Shown piece after piece: positions 1-7,729 of a DNA stretch of 64,000 nt. Positions within the stretch are counted from its first letter, which is position 1. Every line of letters begins with the position of its first letter. The notes under the pieces were generated by a model. The model was not told where the DNA came from, ran no database searches, and saw nothing but the letters and a program-made list of their open reading frames with translations. Position numbers and translations under genes: made by a program. The stretch comes from Paenibacillus sp. 1781tsa1 (GTDB lineage: Bacteria; Bacillota; Bacilli; Paenibacillales; Paenibacillaceae), in contig NZ_JAMYWY010000001.1 in the NCBI RefSeq assembly GCF_024159265.1, forward strand, positions 5,208,001-5,272,000. Reading direction: 5' to 3'.

Positions 1-279
1 ATTCAGGTAATATGCAATCCAGAGCGAGATCGACATGCCCAGCGGAATGGATATCAGCGCATAGAAGAAGGTATTGCCGACGGATTTCCAGAAGATCGGA
101 TCATCGGTCAGCAACGTTTTGTAATTGTCGATACCGATGAATTCAGGGGACTGGAACAGATCCCAATTCGTGAAGCTCATATAGATGGAAAACAGGATCG
201 GACCCAGGGTCAGCCCCAGGAACCCGATCAGCCAAGGCGAGATGAAGATGTAGAACCATTTCCCGTCCTTTTTTCTCAC
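1..279 (-). CDS. Sugar ABC transporter permease, MalF/UgpA type (N-terminal part)
   Basis: The reading frame runs off the left edge and gives 93 residues. The protein starts with a short basic segment (RKKDGKW), then a first membrane helix (YIFISPWLIGFLGLTLGPIL), then a segment with FTNWDLF and the start of the next helix. This is the usual N-terminus of binding-protein-dependent sugar permeases of the MalF/UgpA group. I chose the GTG at 279 because GGGAGG lies seven bases upstream; an in-frame ATG at 294 has no such site. It lies downstream of the binding-protein gene on the same strand, so it should form the inner-membrane channel of that transporter. The second permease should follow beyond the window. 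Confidence 0.85.
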   Translation of the reverse strand, partial: MRKKDGKWFYIFISPWLIGFLGLTLGPILFSIYMSFTNWDLFQSPEFIGIDNYKTLLTDDPIFWKSVGNTFFYALISIPLGMSISLWIAYYLN

Positions 280-380
280 GTTAAGCCCTCCCATGACGCA
301 GAGAGCAGATGGAACCCGCATTCACGCCGATTCCACCTGTCCTGCTGTCGCTGCTATTTGTGCATGTTCAGAAAAATCCT

Positions 381-1652
381 CTATTTGTAGAGTCTTTCCA
401 GTCCACTCTGAATTTCGGTTACGGTATCATCAAGCGAGGCTTTGTTGTTGAAGTACACACCCAGCTTATCGTTAATGAGCTTCATCATTTCATTCCATTG
501 CGGGTTGAACGGTTCTGCATAGATCGTCGATTCACTGAACGCAGCCATGTTGATTTTTTTGCCGCCATATTCGGCATTCAGGAATTCATCACTGGACAGA
601 CCTGCTTTGGTTGCGGGAGCATCCTGACCGGCTTTGACCATTGGCATCTGCGCTTCTGGTGTCGTCATTGCTTCAATCACTTTGAATGCCTCTTCCTTGT
701 GTTTGGAAGCGTTGGTAATCGTTAAACCGTTAAAGAATGCGTTCGTTTCGCCCCATACCGGAGAGATATCCCAGTTGATGCCTTCGACCTTAGCAAGCGA
801 ACCAATGTTCCAGAAACCGGTTGTTTCCATGGCGATCTTGCCTTGCGCAAACAGCGGATCGGCTCCGATATTTCCCATGTCGGCAATCTCGGTTGGCGTT
901 GGTCCTGCACCATGGGTGAAGGTCAGATCATTCATGAATTGCAATGCTTTACGCACAGGCTCCGTATCGAAAGTTGGTTTGCCACTCTCATCAAACAATG
1001 AGCCACCGTTTTGGTAGATGAGCTGCATCCATTGTGGCCACCAGCTACCCGGATAGTAGCCCCATTGTACTGTTTTGCCATTCTCCTTCACCGTCAGCTT
1101 CTGAGCTGCCGCCATCAGATCGTCCTGCGTCCAATCTTTGGTTGGGTATTCCACCCCGGCTTTGTCAAACAGATCTTTGTTATAAAAGAGGACCATCGCG
1201 CCTGCCCGATCCGGCAACCCGAATTGCTTGCCATCATACTTCATCAGGTTCGCAATATCATCGGAATAACGCTCAGACATGTTCACATTGTTCGCCTTAA
1301 TCATGTCATCCAGCGGTATAATCTGATTCTTGGAGGCGTAGGCCTGATAGTTCTCGGCAATCATCATGATGTCCGGTGCTGTTCCTCCGGCGATCATGGT
1401 CTGTACCTTCTGGTCATAATCTCCTGCAACCACGTTGAGTTTCACATTAATATCGGGATACGTCTGCTTCACGATGTCGAGTCGCTCCTGATAAATTTTC
1501 TTCTCATCCTCCGAGCCCCAGATCGTCATGCTCAAATCAACCTTGCCACCGGACTCGCCGGAGGAACCACTTTTACTCCCGCTGCTGCAGGCTGTCAGAC
1601 CCATTACCATGACCAGCATCAATAACGAAATGACCTTTAAACTTCTTCTCAT
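381..1652 (-). CDS. Sugar ABC transporter substrate-binding lipoprotein (family 1)
   Basis: This 423-residue protein begins with a lipoprotein signal peptide (basic MRR, hydrophobic core, lipobox LTAC with Cys 22) and a Ser/Gly linker. The mature part starts with LSMTIWGSEDE and continues in the family 1 extracellular solute-binding pattern (GTAPDIMMIAENYQAYASKNQIIPLDD). It should sit on the outer face of the membrane and deliver a sugar or oligosaccharide to the permease encoded just downstream (100-bp gap). The substrate cannot be read from sequence. Three palindromic operator copies lie directly upstream, and a LacI-type regulator is the next gene upstream, so repression by that regulator is likely. 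Confidence 0.9.
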   Translation of the reverse strand: MRRSLKVISLLMLVMVMGLTACSSGSKSGSSGESGGKVDLSMTIWGSEDEKKIYQERLDIVKQTYPDINVKLNVVAGDYDQKVQTMIAGGTAPDIMMIAENYQAYASKNQIIPLDDMIKANNVNMSERYSDDIANLMKYDGKQFGLPDRAGAMVLFYNKDLFDKAGVEYPTKDWTQDDLMAAAQKLTVKENGKTVQWGYYPGSWWPQWMQLIYQNGGSLFDESGKPTFDTEPVRKALQFMNDLTFTHGAGPTPTEIADMGNIGADPLFAQGKIAMETTGFWNIGSLAKVEGINWDISPVWGETNAFFNGLTITNASKHKEEAFKVIEAMTTPEAQMPMVKAGQDAPATKAGLSSDEFLNAEYGGKKINMAAFSESTIYAEPFNPQWNEMMKLINDKLGVYFNNKASLDDTVTEIQSGLERLYK

Positions 1653-1691
1653 ACGTTACGCCCCCTTGAACTAATGAATGGATGACCATAC

Positions 1692-1766
1692 TGAAACCCG
1701 TTTCATGAAATGGGTTTCATTAAGCTGAAACATAAAACCCGTTCCACTTTATGAAAGGGGTTTCAT
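1692..1766. promoter_or_regulatory. Cluster of three LacI-family operator-like palindromes
   Basis: Between the lacI-like gene and the binding-protein gene are three related palindromes: TGAAACCCGTTTCA at 1692-1705, ATGAAATGGGTTTCAT at 1705-1720 and ATGAAAGGGGTTTCAT at 1751-1766. The consensus ATGAAA-N4-TTTCAT has the size and symmetry of LacI/GalR operators. An identical copy of the middle site lies upstream of the regulator gene itself. That this regulator binds them is inferred. Confidence 0.7.
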
Positions 1767-1833
1767 TCACGCACTCATTATATTTCACCCTTCGAGGAAA
1801 TGTCAACGCTTTCTTTTCCAATTACAGGCCCCC

Positions 1834-2862
1834 TTATCTTGCAGCAGGTCCTGTACTTTGACGCACAATCAGCTCCGGTTGCAGAATAATCTGCTTCTTC
1901 GGTTTGCCTTGGTTAATCAGCTCATGCAGCACGTCCACAGCCTGTTTGCCAAGCTGGTATGTGTTCTGGGATACGGTTGTCAGTTCCGGTATAACGGCAC
2001 TGGCGAGAGGTGTATCATCAAAACCCACAATGGATATATCCTGCGGAATCGAGAGTCCATGCTCAATCGTCGACTTGATCGCACCAATGGCCGTGTTGTC
2101 ATTCACACATATGACCGCAGTTGGCGGATTGTCCCGATCCAGCAGTTTGGACATTTCCCGTTTGCCATCGTCGATGGAGAAACTTCCGAGCAGCTGCCGT
2201 TCTTTCGGTATTTCGAGCCCATGCTCCCGAAGTTTCTTCTGCACAGCTCTGACCTTGACCATGGTGGTGGATAACTCTTTTAGTCCGCCGACAAAGGCGA
2301 TATCGCGATGTCCCAGATCAAGCAAATGCTCAGCTGCAAGAGCCGCCCCTGCTCCTTCATCGGTGTATACCCGGTGGAACCCGCCTTTGGCAATATTGCC
2401 ATTGACCAGCACAATCGGCATGCGTTTGCCCATATCAATCAATTCCTGCGCCATGTCATCCGGACAGACCTGCATGTTAATTCGCCCGCCAAGAAAAATA
2501 ATCCCGTCTACCCGCTTCTCTCGCAGGATGGACAAATATTCAGATTCCCTGTTGTAGTCCCCTGCCGTATTGCACAGAAAGAAGGTATACCCTAATCCGC
2601 GAGCCTCATTCTCCGCGCCCCAGAAGACTTCCGGGAAGAAAGGATTCGTAATGTCCGGCAGGATGATGGCAATGGTGCCCGTCTCTTTCTTGATCAGACT
2701 GCGCGCCTGCGCGTTGGGCTGAAACTGGTGTTTTTCGATGATGGACATAATCTTCTCTCGGGTGCTTGCACGCACAGGTGCCGTATCATTCAGTACCCGG
2801 GAGACCGTCGCTACAGATACATTTGCTTCCTTGGCGATGTCGTATATGGTGATCGGTGTCAT
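1834..2862 (-). CDS. LacI family transcriptional regulator
   Basis: This 342-residue protein has the classic LacI helix-turn-helix at residues 5-24 (IYDIAKEANVSVATVSRVLN), the hinge region, and a periplasmic-binding-protein-like sensor domain (TGTIAIILPDITNPFFPEV; later VDGIIFLGG, HLLDLGHRDIAFVGG, VICVNDNTAIGAI, ISIVGFDDTPLASAVIPELTTV). It should repress the sugar transporter operon downstream on the same strand until an effector sugar binds. An operator-like palindrome at 2931-2946 suggests autoregulation. The ribosome site AAAGGAAGG precedes the ATG. Length is normal for the family. Confidence 0.93.
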   Translation of the reverse strand: MTPITIYDIAKEANVSVATVSRVLNDTAPVRASTREKIMSIIEKHQFQPNAQARSLIKKETGTIAIILPDITNPFFPEVFWGAENEARGLGYTFFLCNTAGDYNRESEYLSILREKRVDGIIFLGGRINMQVCPDDMAQELIDMGKRMPIVLVNGNIAKGGFHRVYTDEGAGAALAAEHLLDLGHRDIAFVGGLKELSTTMVKVRAVQKKLREHGLEIPKERQLLGSFSIDDGKREMSKLLDRDNPPTAVICVNDNTAIGAIKSTIEHGLSIPQDISIVGFDDTPLASAVIPELTTVSQNTYQLGKQAVDVLHELINQGKPKKQIILQPELIVRQSTGPAAR

Positions 2863-2930
2863 AGCGGAACCTTCCTTTTTCTCTAATTTTCCCTATTTTC
2901 CCTGCTTATCATACCAGATAAGGATTGCCA

Positions 2931-2946
2931 ATGAAATGGGTTTCAT
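2931..2946. promoter_or_regulatory. Operator-like palindrome upstream of lacI-type gene
   Basis: ATGAAATGGGTTTCAT, identical to the copy at 1705-1720 in front of the binding-protein gene. It lies 70 bp upstream of the regulator start, a good position for autoregulation. Confidence 0.65.
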
Positions 2947-3151
2947 TGACGGGCGAATGATTTCACACTGGACCAATAGAAGTTCCGGATATGACATTCA
3001 TATGTGGATGGTTCGTTGCATTACGCATTAGCATCAATTTCTTTACAGGACATGTTTGCTTTTCTTTATTTCCCCTTCTAATCTGCGTTTATGGTCCATA
3101 TATTAAATTGTAAGCGAATTCATTGGAGATTAGAGGAGTGTGAACAACGTC

Positions 3152-3514
3152 ATGATCATTCAAGTCAGTCCGCTGGCAGAAGCAAGACTTACTGAAAAGC
3201 TGGGAGATCGACCAGGCTATTTCAAATTGTTTTATGATACCGATGGATGCGGTTGTGACGGAATTGCGGTACTTCTGATCTTAAACGAACCGGATAGCGA
3301 CGATGTTACAGTAGAAGCGGGTTCGCTTCCATTTGTAATTAACAAACAGCAGCAGATTTACTTCGAGCCCTGTCTGCGTCTGCAATCTGAGCACAGCTTC
3401 CCTTCGTTCCGACTGAGTAGCGATTCCATGATCTATGGCAGTAATGTCAAAGTCCATGATTTACGAGATACCGCAGACATTGCCCCTCAGCCCACTGGAT
3501 GGTTTGTACGATAA
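3152..3514 (+). CDS. IscA/HesB-fold iron-sulfur biosynthesis family protein (YqkB-like)
   Basis: A 120-residue protein resembling the small HesB-like proteins of Bacillales such as B. subtilis YqkB. Visible features are the N-terminal VSPLAEARLTEKL helix, the strand FKLFYDTDGCGCDGIAVLL with a CGC motif, and the later PFVINKQQQIYFEPCLRLQ segment. The family is linked to iron-sulfur cluster handling in the cytoplasm, but this subgroup has no firm role. A GTG at 3140 is in frame, but GAGGAG abuts it (one base), so I prefer the ATG at 3152 with a 13-base spacing; either is possible. The gene stands alone and is followed by a strong terminator. Confidence 0.75.
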   Translation: MIIQVSPLAEARLTEKLGDRPGYFKLFYDTDGCGCDGIAVLLILNEPDSDDVTVEAGSLPFVINKQQQIYFEPCLRLQSEHSFPSFRLSSDSMIYGSNVKVHDLRDTADIAPQPTGWFVR

Positions 3515-3536
3515 ATGTTGAATTAGCACTATAATT

Positions 3537-3581
3537 AAAACCTCCCAATCCCAGATTCTTCGTGGGACGGGAGGTTTTTTT
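3537..3581 (+). terminator. Rho-independent terminator
   Basis: Stem CCTCCC...GGGAGG, with an inner CCCA/TGGG pairing, followed by seven T. It lies 25 bp after the YqkB-like gene. Confidence 0.85.
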
Positions 3582-3667
3582 ATAAATTTCGAATTTCAAA
3601 TATGCCACTATTTTCGTAGCCATTTCGTTTTGAGCTAACGTTTTCAGTCCATTCAAGATTACCAATT

Positions 3668-4120
3668 TTACTTCACAAGAATTTCAATGGGATCCATGGT
3701 TAATGCGATATCCGCGGTCATATTCACATAGAGATTTTGTGCCCCTTTTTTGGATAACAAAAATTCATCTTCAACCTCAACCACTTGACCTGATTTAAAT
3801 TCAGTTACATATCCCACATCCGTATAACTACGCTCCTCGTCACTACCGGAAAAGAAAAAACGAACGATTGGTTTTCCATGGGTAACTTCAACGGGTTTAA
3901 TGCCTGTATATGTTAAAGTCCCTTTTACTTTCATTGTCTCACCCGTGCCTATAACAGTTGGTGTTGTGACTTCGAGAACAAAGTTAGATGCGACTACACG
4001 TTCAGTAACTGTATCTTCAATTTTATCTGTTGATGAACAACCAGATAACATCATGAACACCACTGATATCAACATTAAGATGCTATAACTCATTTTATTA
4101 ATAGTAATCACCTCTCTCAT
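3668..4120 (-). CDS. Putative lipoprotein of unknown function
   Basis: About 150 residues with a hydrophobic segment ending in the lipobox LSGC, then CSSTDKIEDT and a single beta-rich domain (FVLEVTTPTVIGTGETMKVKGTLTYTG) resembling small extracellular Ig-like domains. It is probably anchored to the outer face of the membrane. I recognise no family. The start is unclear. The ATG at 4120 has no good ribosome site. A good AGAGGTGAT site lies inside the frame and would fit initiation at an ATT (about 4102, giving MNKMSYS), or less well at the ATG at 4093. Monocistronic; its neighbours give no hint of role. Confidence 0.6.
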   Translation of the reverse strand: MREVITINKMSYSILMLISVVFMMLSGCSSTDKIEDTVTERVVASNFVLEVTTPTVIGTGETMKVKGTLTYTGIKPVEVTHGKPIVRFFFSGSDEERSYTDVGYVTEFKSGQVVEVEDEFLLSKKGAQNLYVNMTADIALTMDPIEILVK

Positions 4121-4205
4121 ACTCTAACGAATGATATATGGAGAGTGTTGCTCAATTCATTCATTGATTTCCCTGAAATATCGTTTCCCTTAGTTCAATC
4201 ATGTA

Positions 4206-4676
4206 TCACACGAATTCAATTAACTTCCTATCTATTTCTGCGATATCACCAATCTGGGATGTACCATCCCAAAGAATTATTGAAGAAGCTTCATCGTTTT
4301 CAACAAAATCATCAAGTCGGTACAGTTCACCCATGAACAGAGCTCCATACTCTGTCCGTTCCGGTCCATGGAAACTTGGCTGGAGTCTAAACTTCATTAG
4401 CCCTTTGAATTCAGCTGTATCCAGAATTTGATTGGTTTCCTCAAACAATTCTCTAATTACACATTGCTCCGCATTCTCTCCTGCTTCAATAATCCCCCCT
4501 GGTAGTTCCCATTTTTTTCTCCACTTATTATGCATGAATAGATACTTTCCTTGGTACTTCACCACAATTAGAGCATGTGTTAGTGGAGCATCCAGTTTAC
4601 CTGTAATGACCTTATCGTACTCGATACGAATGAATTCCAGAAAAATGTTACCTCTTGAATCTGTCATGATTGCCAT
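4206..4676 (-). CDS. NUDIX hydrolase
   Basis: A 156-residue protein with a Nudix box at residues 61-83. It follows the pattern G-x5-E-x7-R-E-x-x-E-E: Gly61, Glu67, Arg75, Glu76, Glu79 and Glu80. The glycine usually near the end of the box is Asn here. Such enzymes use the glutamates to bind Mg2+ and split nucleoside diphosphate-X compounds; the substrate is not predictable. LTHALIVVKYQGKYLFMHNKWRKKWELPGG before the box is typical of the MutT-like branch. The ribosome site GGAGGAATGTAA precedes the ATG. It is a stand-alone gene. Confidence 0.88.
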   Translation of the reverse strand: MAIMTDSRGNIFLEFIRIEYDKVITGKLDAPLTHALIVVKYQGKYLFMHNKWRKKWELPGGIIEAGENAEQCVIRELFEETNQILDTAEFKGLMKFRLQPSFHGPERTEYGALFMGELYRLDDFVENDEASSIILWDGTSQIGDIAEIDRKLIEFV

Positions 4677-4875
4677 TTACATTCCTCCATTTCTTGTGTA
4701 ACAAAAATAAAAAAACACGCTAGACCTAAGTCCTGCGCGTTCATAACACAGGATTTTATTTATCTATAATTTTTGTCAGTAGATGTCCACTCATCCTAAG
4801 CCGCTATTGTTGAAGCAGAAACAAAAAATAATTATAATCATTGTAGTGTCTCGAAGGGCGGGAGGAAAGACAGCC

Positions 4876-5343
4876 ATGAACAAACAGGAACTAGTCATGA
4901 TGGAATTCAGGGACTTATTTAACAAGATGGTTTGGCTCAATAAAAATAAGTTGGAAGACAGTCTTAAAGGTCATAAGCCTTCAGAAGTTCATTGTATGGA
5001 ATACATTGAAAAAAATGTAGATCCGAATGTTACAAAGCTTGCCGAATCCCTATACATGACCAAAGGTGCCATAAGTAAACTAACAAAAAAGCTTATGGAT
5101 AAAGGCCTCATTGAATGCTACCAAAAGCCTGATAATAAAAAAGAAATCTATTTTAGGCTTACTGAAAAAGGGAAGGAAATTTATGATATCCACGAGGATC
5201 TGCACCATGAGTTTCAAGAGCGGGATAAAGTCATATTTGAACAAGTAACCCAGGAACAATACGAAAGTATGCTTAGCTTCATGAAAAAGTATAGTCAGCA
5301 TCTGGATGAGGAAATAAAGAAACGGGGTATAGGAATCAATTAA
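4876..5343 (+). CDS. MarR family transcriptional regulator
   Basis: A 155-residue protein with a MarR winged helix: PNVTKLAESLYMTKGAISKLTKKLMDKGLIECYQKPDNKKEIYFRLTEKG holds the recognition helix and the wing with its DxR-like turn (PDNKKE). The ATG at 4876 is preceded by GGGAGGAAAGA; a longer frame starting at 4783 has no ribosome site and adds an atypical Lys/Ile-rich tail. A drug exporter gene follows on the same strand after a terminator and its own promoter. The usual arrangement is that such a regulator represses the exporter until a toxic ligand binds. Confidence 0.88.
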   Translation: MNKQELVMMEFRDLFNKMVWLNKNKLEDSLKGHKPSEVHCMEYIEKNVDPNVTKLAESLYMTKGAISKLTKKLMDKGLIECYQKPDNKKEIYFRLTEKGKEIYDIHEDLHHEFQERDKVIFEQVTQEQYESMLSFMKKYSQHLDEEIKKRGIGIN

Positions 5344-5378
5344 GCTTGAAGAGTTTGATATTAAAAATAAAAACCACT

Positions 5379-5413
5379 GGCAGCCAAGATCTTTTTTAGA
5401 TGGCTGCTTTTTT
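5379..5413 (+). terminator. Rho-independent terminator after marR-type gene
   Basis: Hairpin GCAGCCA...TGGCTGC with an AGATC/AGA extension and six T. It separates the regulator from the exporter gene. Confidence 0.8.
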
Positions 5414-5427
5414 ATGGATAAAATTTT

Positions 5428-5479
5428 GTTGACAAGGAAACCAAAACACCTTATCATTTCGTTGACAAGGAAACTAAAC
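5428..5479 (+). promoter_or_regulatory. Promoter with tandem repeat operator upstream of MFS gene
   Basis: TTGACA (5429-5434), a 17-base spacer and TATCAT (5452-5457) make a good sigma-A promoter. The 18-mer GTTGACAAGGAAACYAAA, which contains the -35 box, recurs exactly 33 bp downstream at 5461-5478. That is about three helical turns, as expected for side-by-side binding of a regulator. The MarR-type protein encoded upstream is the obvious candidate; binding is inferred. Confidence 0.6.
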
Positions 5480-5510
5480 ATGCTTTAACTTTTAAAGAGG
5501 AGAATACAAA

Positions 5511-6920
5511 ATGCCAGAAAATAAAGTAAAGAAAATAGGTTTGCCCAAAGAAGTCCTTATGGCTGCCTGGGCTATTGCACTCGGAGCTATTGCTCCTATG
5601 CTTGACTCCACGATGGTGAATATCGCCATCAACAAACTGACAAAGGACTTCAACACAACATTGGATATCATTCAATGGGCTATTACTGGTTATGTTTTAG
5701 CTCTCGCTGTTGCAGTTCCCGTATCCGGCTGGCTTATGAACAAATTTAACGGCAAGAAAATTTTCGTTGGAGCCATAATTGCTTTTGGTGTAATTTCTGT
5801 TTTAGTAGGAGTTAGCTGGAACATCTCCAGTTTCATCTTTTTCCGTCTGCTTCAAGGTTTTAGCGCCGGAGTAATTACCACGCTAATGTTCACCCTTTTA
5901 GTTAAAACAGCCGGCCAAGAAAATTTGGGCAGAGTGATGGCAATTGTCAGTACCCCAATGATCTTTGGTCCCATCTTAGGACCTGTTCTTGGGGGATTCA
6001 TTATTCAAGGGGCATCCTGGCGGTGGATTTTCTTTATAAACGTATTCATCGTTTTAATTGCTGCCCCGCTAATGATAAAAAAGGTGCCCAATTTTGAACC
6101 GTTCAACAAAGATAGTAGACTCGATCTATTTGGGATTATCGATTTGTCATTAATGAGTGCGGTATTAATTTATGGAATTACAAAAGCCGCGGAACATGCT
6201 TCATTTAACAATAGCGAAACTATGTTTTGGGTTGGCGTTGGTCTCGTTTTAGCCGTCATCTATTTCGTATATAATCTCGTAAGAAAAAATCAAACCGTAC
6301 TGCCATTGAATTTATTCGCACATAAAAGCTTCACAGCCTCCAGCATCGGATTATTCTTGACAAATGCCGCTATCATGGGACCTATGTTCATTCTTCCATT
6401 GTACTTTCAGAACTTCCGTCATTTCACGGCGACCGAAGCTGCCCTTGCGTTAATTCCTCAAGGGGTTGGGATGCTTGTGACCAGACCTTTGATAGGAGTA
6501 TTGATTGACAAGATCGGGGCGAAATACGTGGTTATGGTCAGCTTGGTAGTTGCACTTGTCGGGTCAGTTCCGCTTATCTTTATCACCGATAAAACCAGTA
6601 TGACTTGGATTTCCATTATATTGTTCATCCGCGGTGCCAGTGTTGGAGGAATCAGTCTTCCTTTGACAAGTGATGCATATACAGGACTTGAAAGCAAACA
6701 ACTTCCTGAAGCAGGTGTTGGGATTAATATTATAGAGAACTTGGGCTCAAGCTTTGGTTCAGCTGTTATCGCAACCGTCGTCGCAGCTACCCTACAAGGA
6801 TTGCATCCAACTATTGCAAATAATTTAAAGGGTTATCATTCCGCTTTTTTATTATCCGCTATTGCTCTAGCGGTAATCTTCATCCCAAGTCTTTTCCTTA
6901 CAAATAAAAAGAGTGTCTAG
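5511..6920 (+). CDS. MFS drug exporter, DHA2 (EmrB/QacA) type
   Basis: A 469-residue integral membrane protein. The first helix has LDSTMVNIAINKL, the hallmark motif D1 of the 14-helix DHA2 drug/proton antiporters. WAITGYVLALAVAVPVSGWL and GWLMNKFNGKKIF follow (motif A), then the antiporter motif C region (GPILGPVLGGFI) and WRWIFFINV. These proteins export hydrophobic drugs, dyes or toxic metabolites using the proton gradient. The ribosome site AGAGGAG lies ahead of the ATG. The gene sits behind a MarR regulator with its own promoter and repeat operator, so it is probably ligand-induced. The substrate is unknown. Confidence 0.9.
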   Translation: MPENKVKKIGLPKEVLMAAWAIALGAIAPMLDSTMVNIAINKLTKDFNTTLDIIQWAITGYVLALAVAVPVSGWLMNKFNGKKIFVGAIIAFGVISVLVGVSWNISSFIFFRLLQGFSAGVITTLMFTLLVKTAGQENLGRVMAIVSTPMIFGPILGPVLGGFIIQGASWRWIFFINVFIVLIAAPLMIKKVPNFEPFNKDSRLDLFGIIDLSLMSAVLIYGITKAAEHASFNNSETMFWVGVGLVLAVIYFVYNLVRKNQTVLPLNLFAHKSFTASSIGLFLTNAAIMGPMFILPLYFQNFRHFTATEAALALIPQGVGMLVTRPLIGVLIDKIGAKYVVMVSLVVALVGSVPLIFITDKTSMTWISIILFIRGASVGGISLPLTSDAYTGLESKQLPEAGVGINIIENLGSSFGSAVIATVVAATLQGLHPTIANNLKGYHSAFLLSAIALAVIFIPSLFLTNKKSV

Positions 6921-6923
6921 CAA

Positions 6924-6956
6924 ATACCCTGCGCTTGTACATTTAGCGCAGGGTAT
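6924..6956. terminator. Terminator hairpin after MFS gene
   Basis: Perfect 11-bp inverted repeat ATACCCTGCGC / GCGCAGGGTAT just after the stop codon, with a weak T tail. From 6957 to 7201 I see no intact gene. The minus strand there has a short stop-terminated open stretch ending near 6990 that might be a relic, but nothing identifies it. Confidence 0.6.
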
Positions 6957-7201
6957 TTATTCAGATCCATCTATACGAAACTCAAGCCTCCACCGTCAGT
7001 CTCCGCATCACAGCATGCTTATGGGAAGCTTTTAGACCTAACGTAATTTTTTGTCTAGCCCTTGTTCGGTACCTGTCTCATAAACGGGATGAATTACTAG
7101 AATACGTTTTTTCATGTAACCTTTTAGCTACCTACCCGATCTAATATATAAGTAACGTTACGAACATTCTAATACTTTTAGTCAAGAAAGCAGGTGAACC
7201 C

Positions 7202-7729
7202 TTGCATACAGATGCTATTGTCGTCAAAGCCAAAGCCGGGGATCCTGAAGCATTCATGCAGTTGATGCTAGAGATGGAGTTACCTTTATATAGAACTGCA
7301 AGGTCCATCGTTAACAAAGACGAAGATTGTGCAGATGCCCTGCAGGAGACGATGCTTAAAGCCTTTAAGTCCATCCACACACTCAGAGATCCCGCTTTTT
7401 TCAAAACATGGATCTTCCGGATTCTGATTAATGAATGCAACAGAATGGTCAAAAGCAGCTCCAGAACGCTTCCTTACGGAGAGCTTCCCGACGTCACTTC
7501 CACTTCCAAGGATTATGAGAAAATCGAATTGTGGGATGCCGTTCAACATCTGGAGGAGAATCTACGGACTGTGATTCTCCTTCATTACCTACAGGACATG
7601 CCGATCAGCCAAATTTCCGACATTCTCGAAATTTCTAAGGTAGCCGTGAAGACCCGGCTGCATCGCGCCCGTAAAAAGCTAAAACATTCATCTCAAATCA
7701 ATCAAGAAAAAGGAGTTGCGACATCGTGA
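7202..7729 (+). CDS. ECF-type RNA polymerase sigma factor
   Basis: A 175-residue sigma-70 family protein. Sigma region 2 is visible as DPEAFMQLMLEMELPLYRTARSIVNKDEDCADALQETMLKAFKSIHTLRDPAFFKTWIFRILINEC, and region 4 as LEENLRTVILLHYLQDMPISQISDILEISKVAVKTRLHRARKKLK, with the HTH that contacts the -35 element. It directs core polymerase to a small stress regulon. It starts at a TTG with AGGTG five bases upstream. It overlaps the next gene by four bases (GTGA), so the two are translationally coupled. That partner is the probable anti-sigma factor. Confidence 0.92.
   Translation: MHTDAIVVKAKAGDPEAFMQLMLEMELPLYRTARSIVNKDEDCADALQETMLKAFKSIHTLRDPAFFKTWIFRILINECNRMVKSSSRTLPYGELPDVTSTSKDYEKIELWDAVQHLEENLRTVILLHYLQDMPISQISDILEISKVAVKTRLHRARKKLKHSSQINQEKGVATS

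Noticed and set aside
1011..1625. 204-residue plus-strand open frame over the binding-protein gene
   Set aside because: It is antisense to a clear lipoprotein gene, with His/Leu-rich non-protein composition and no ribosome site.
3447..3665. 72-residue minus-strand frame after the YqkB-like gene
   Set aside because: It is made mostly of the terminator and its flanks, overlaps the coding end, and has no ribosome site.
4783..4875. N-terminal extension of the MarR protein
   Set aside because: There is no ribosome site at 4783, and the added residues are Lys/Ile-rich and unlike the family; GGGAGG lies before 4876.
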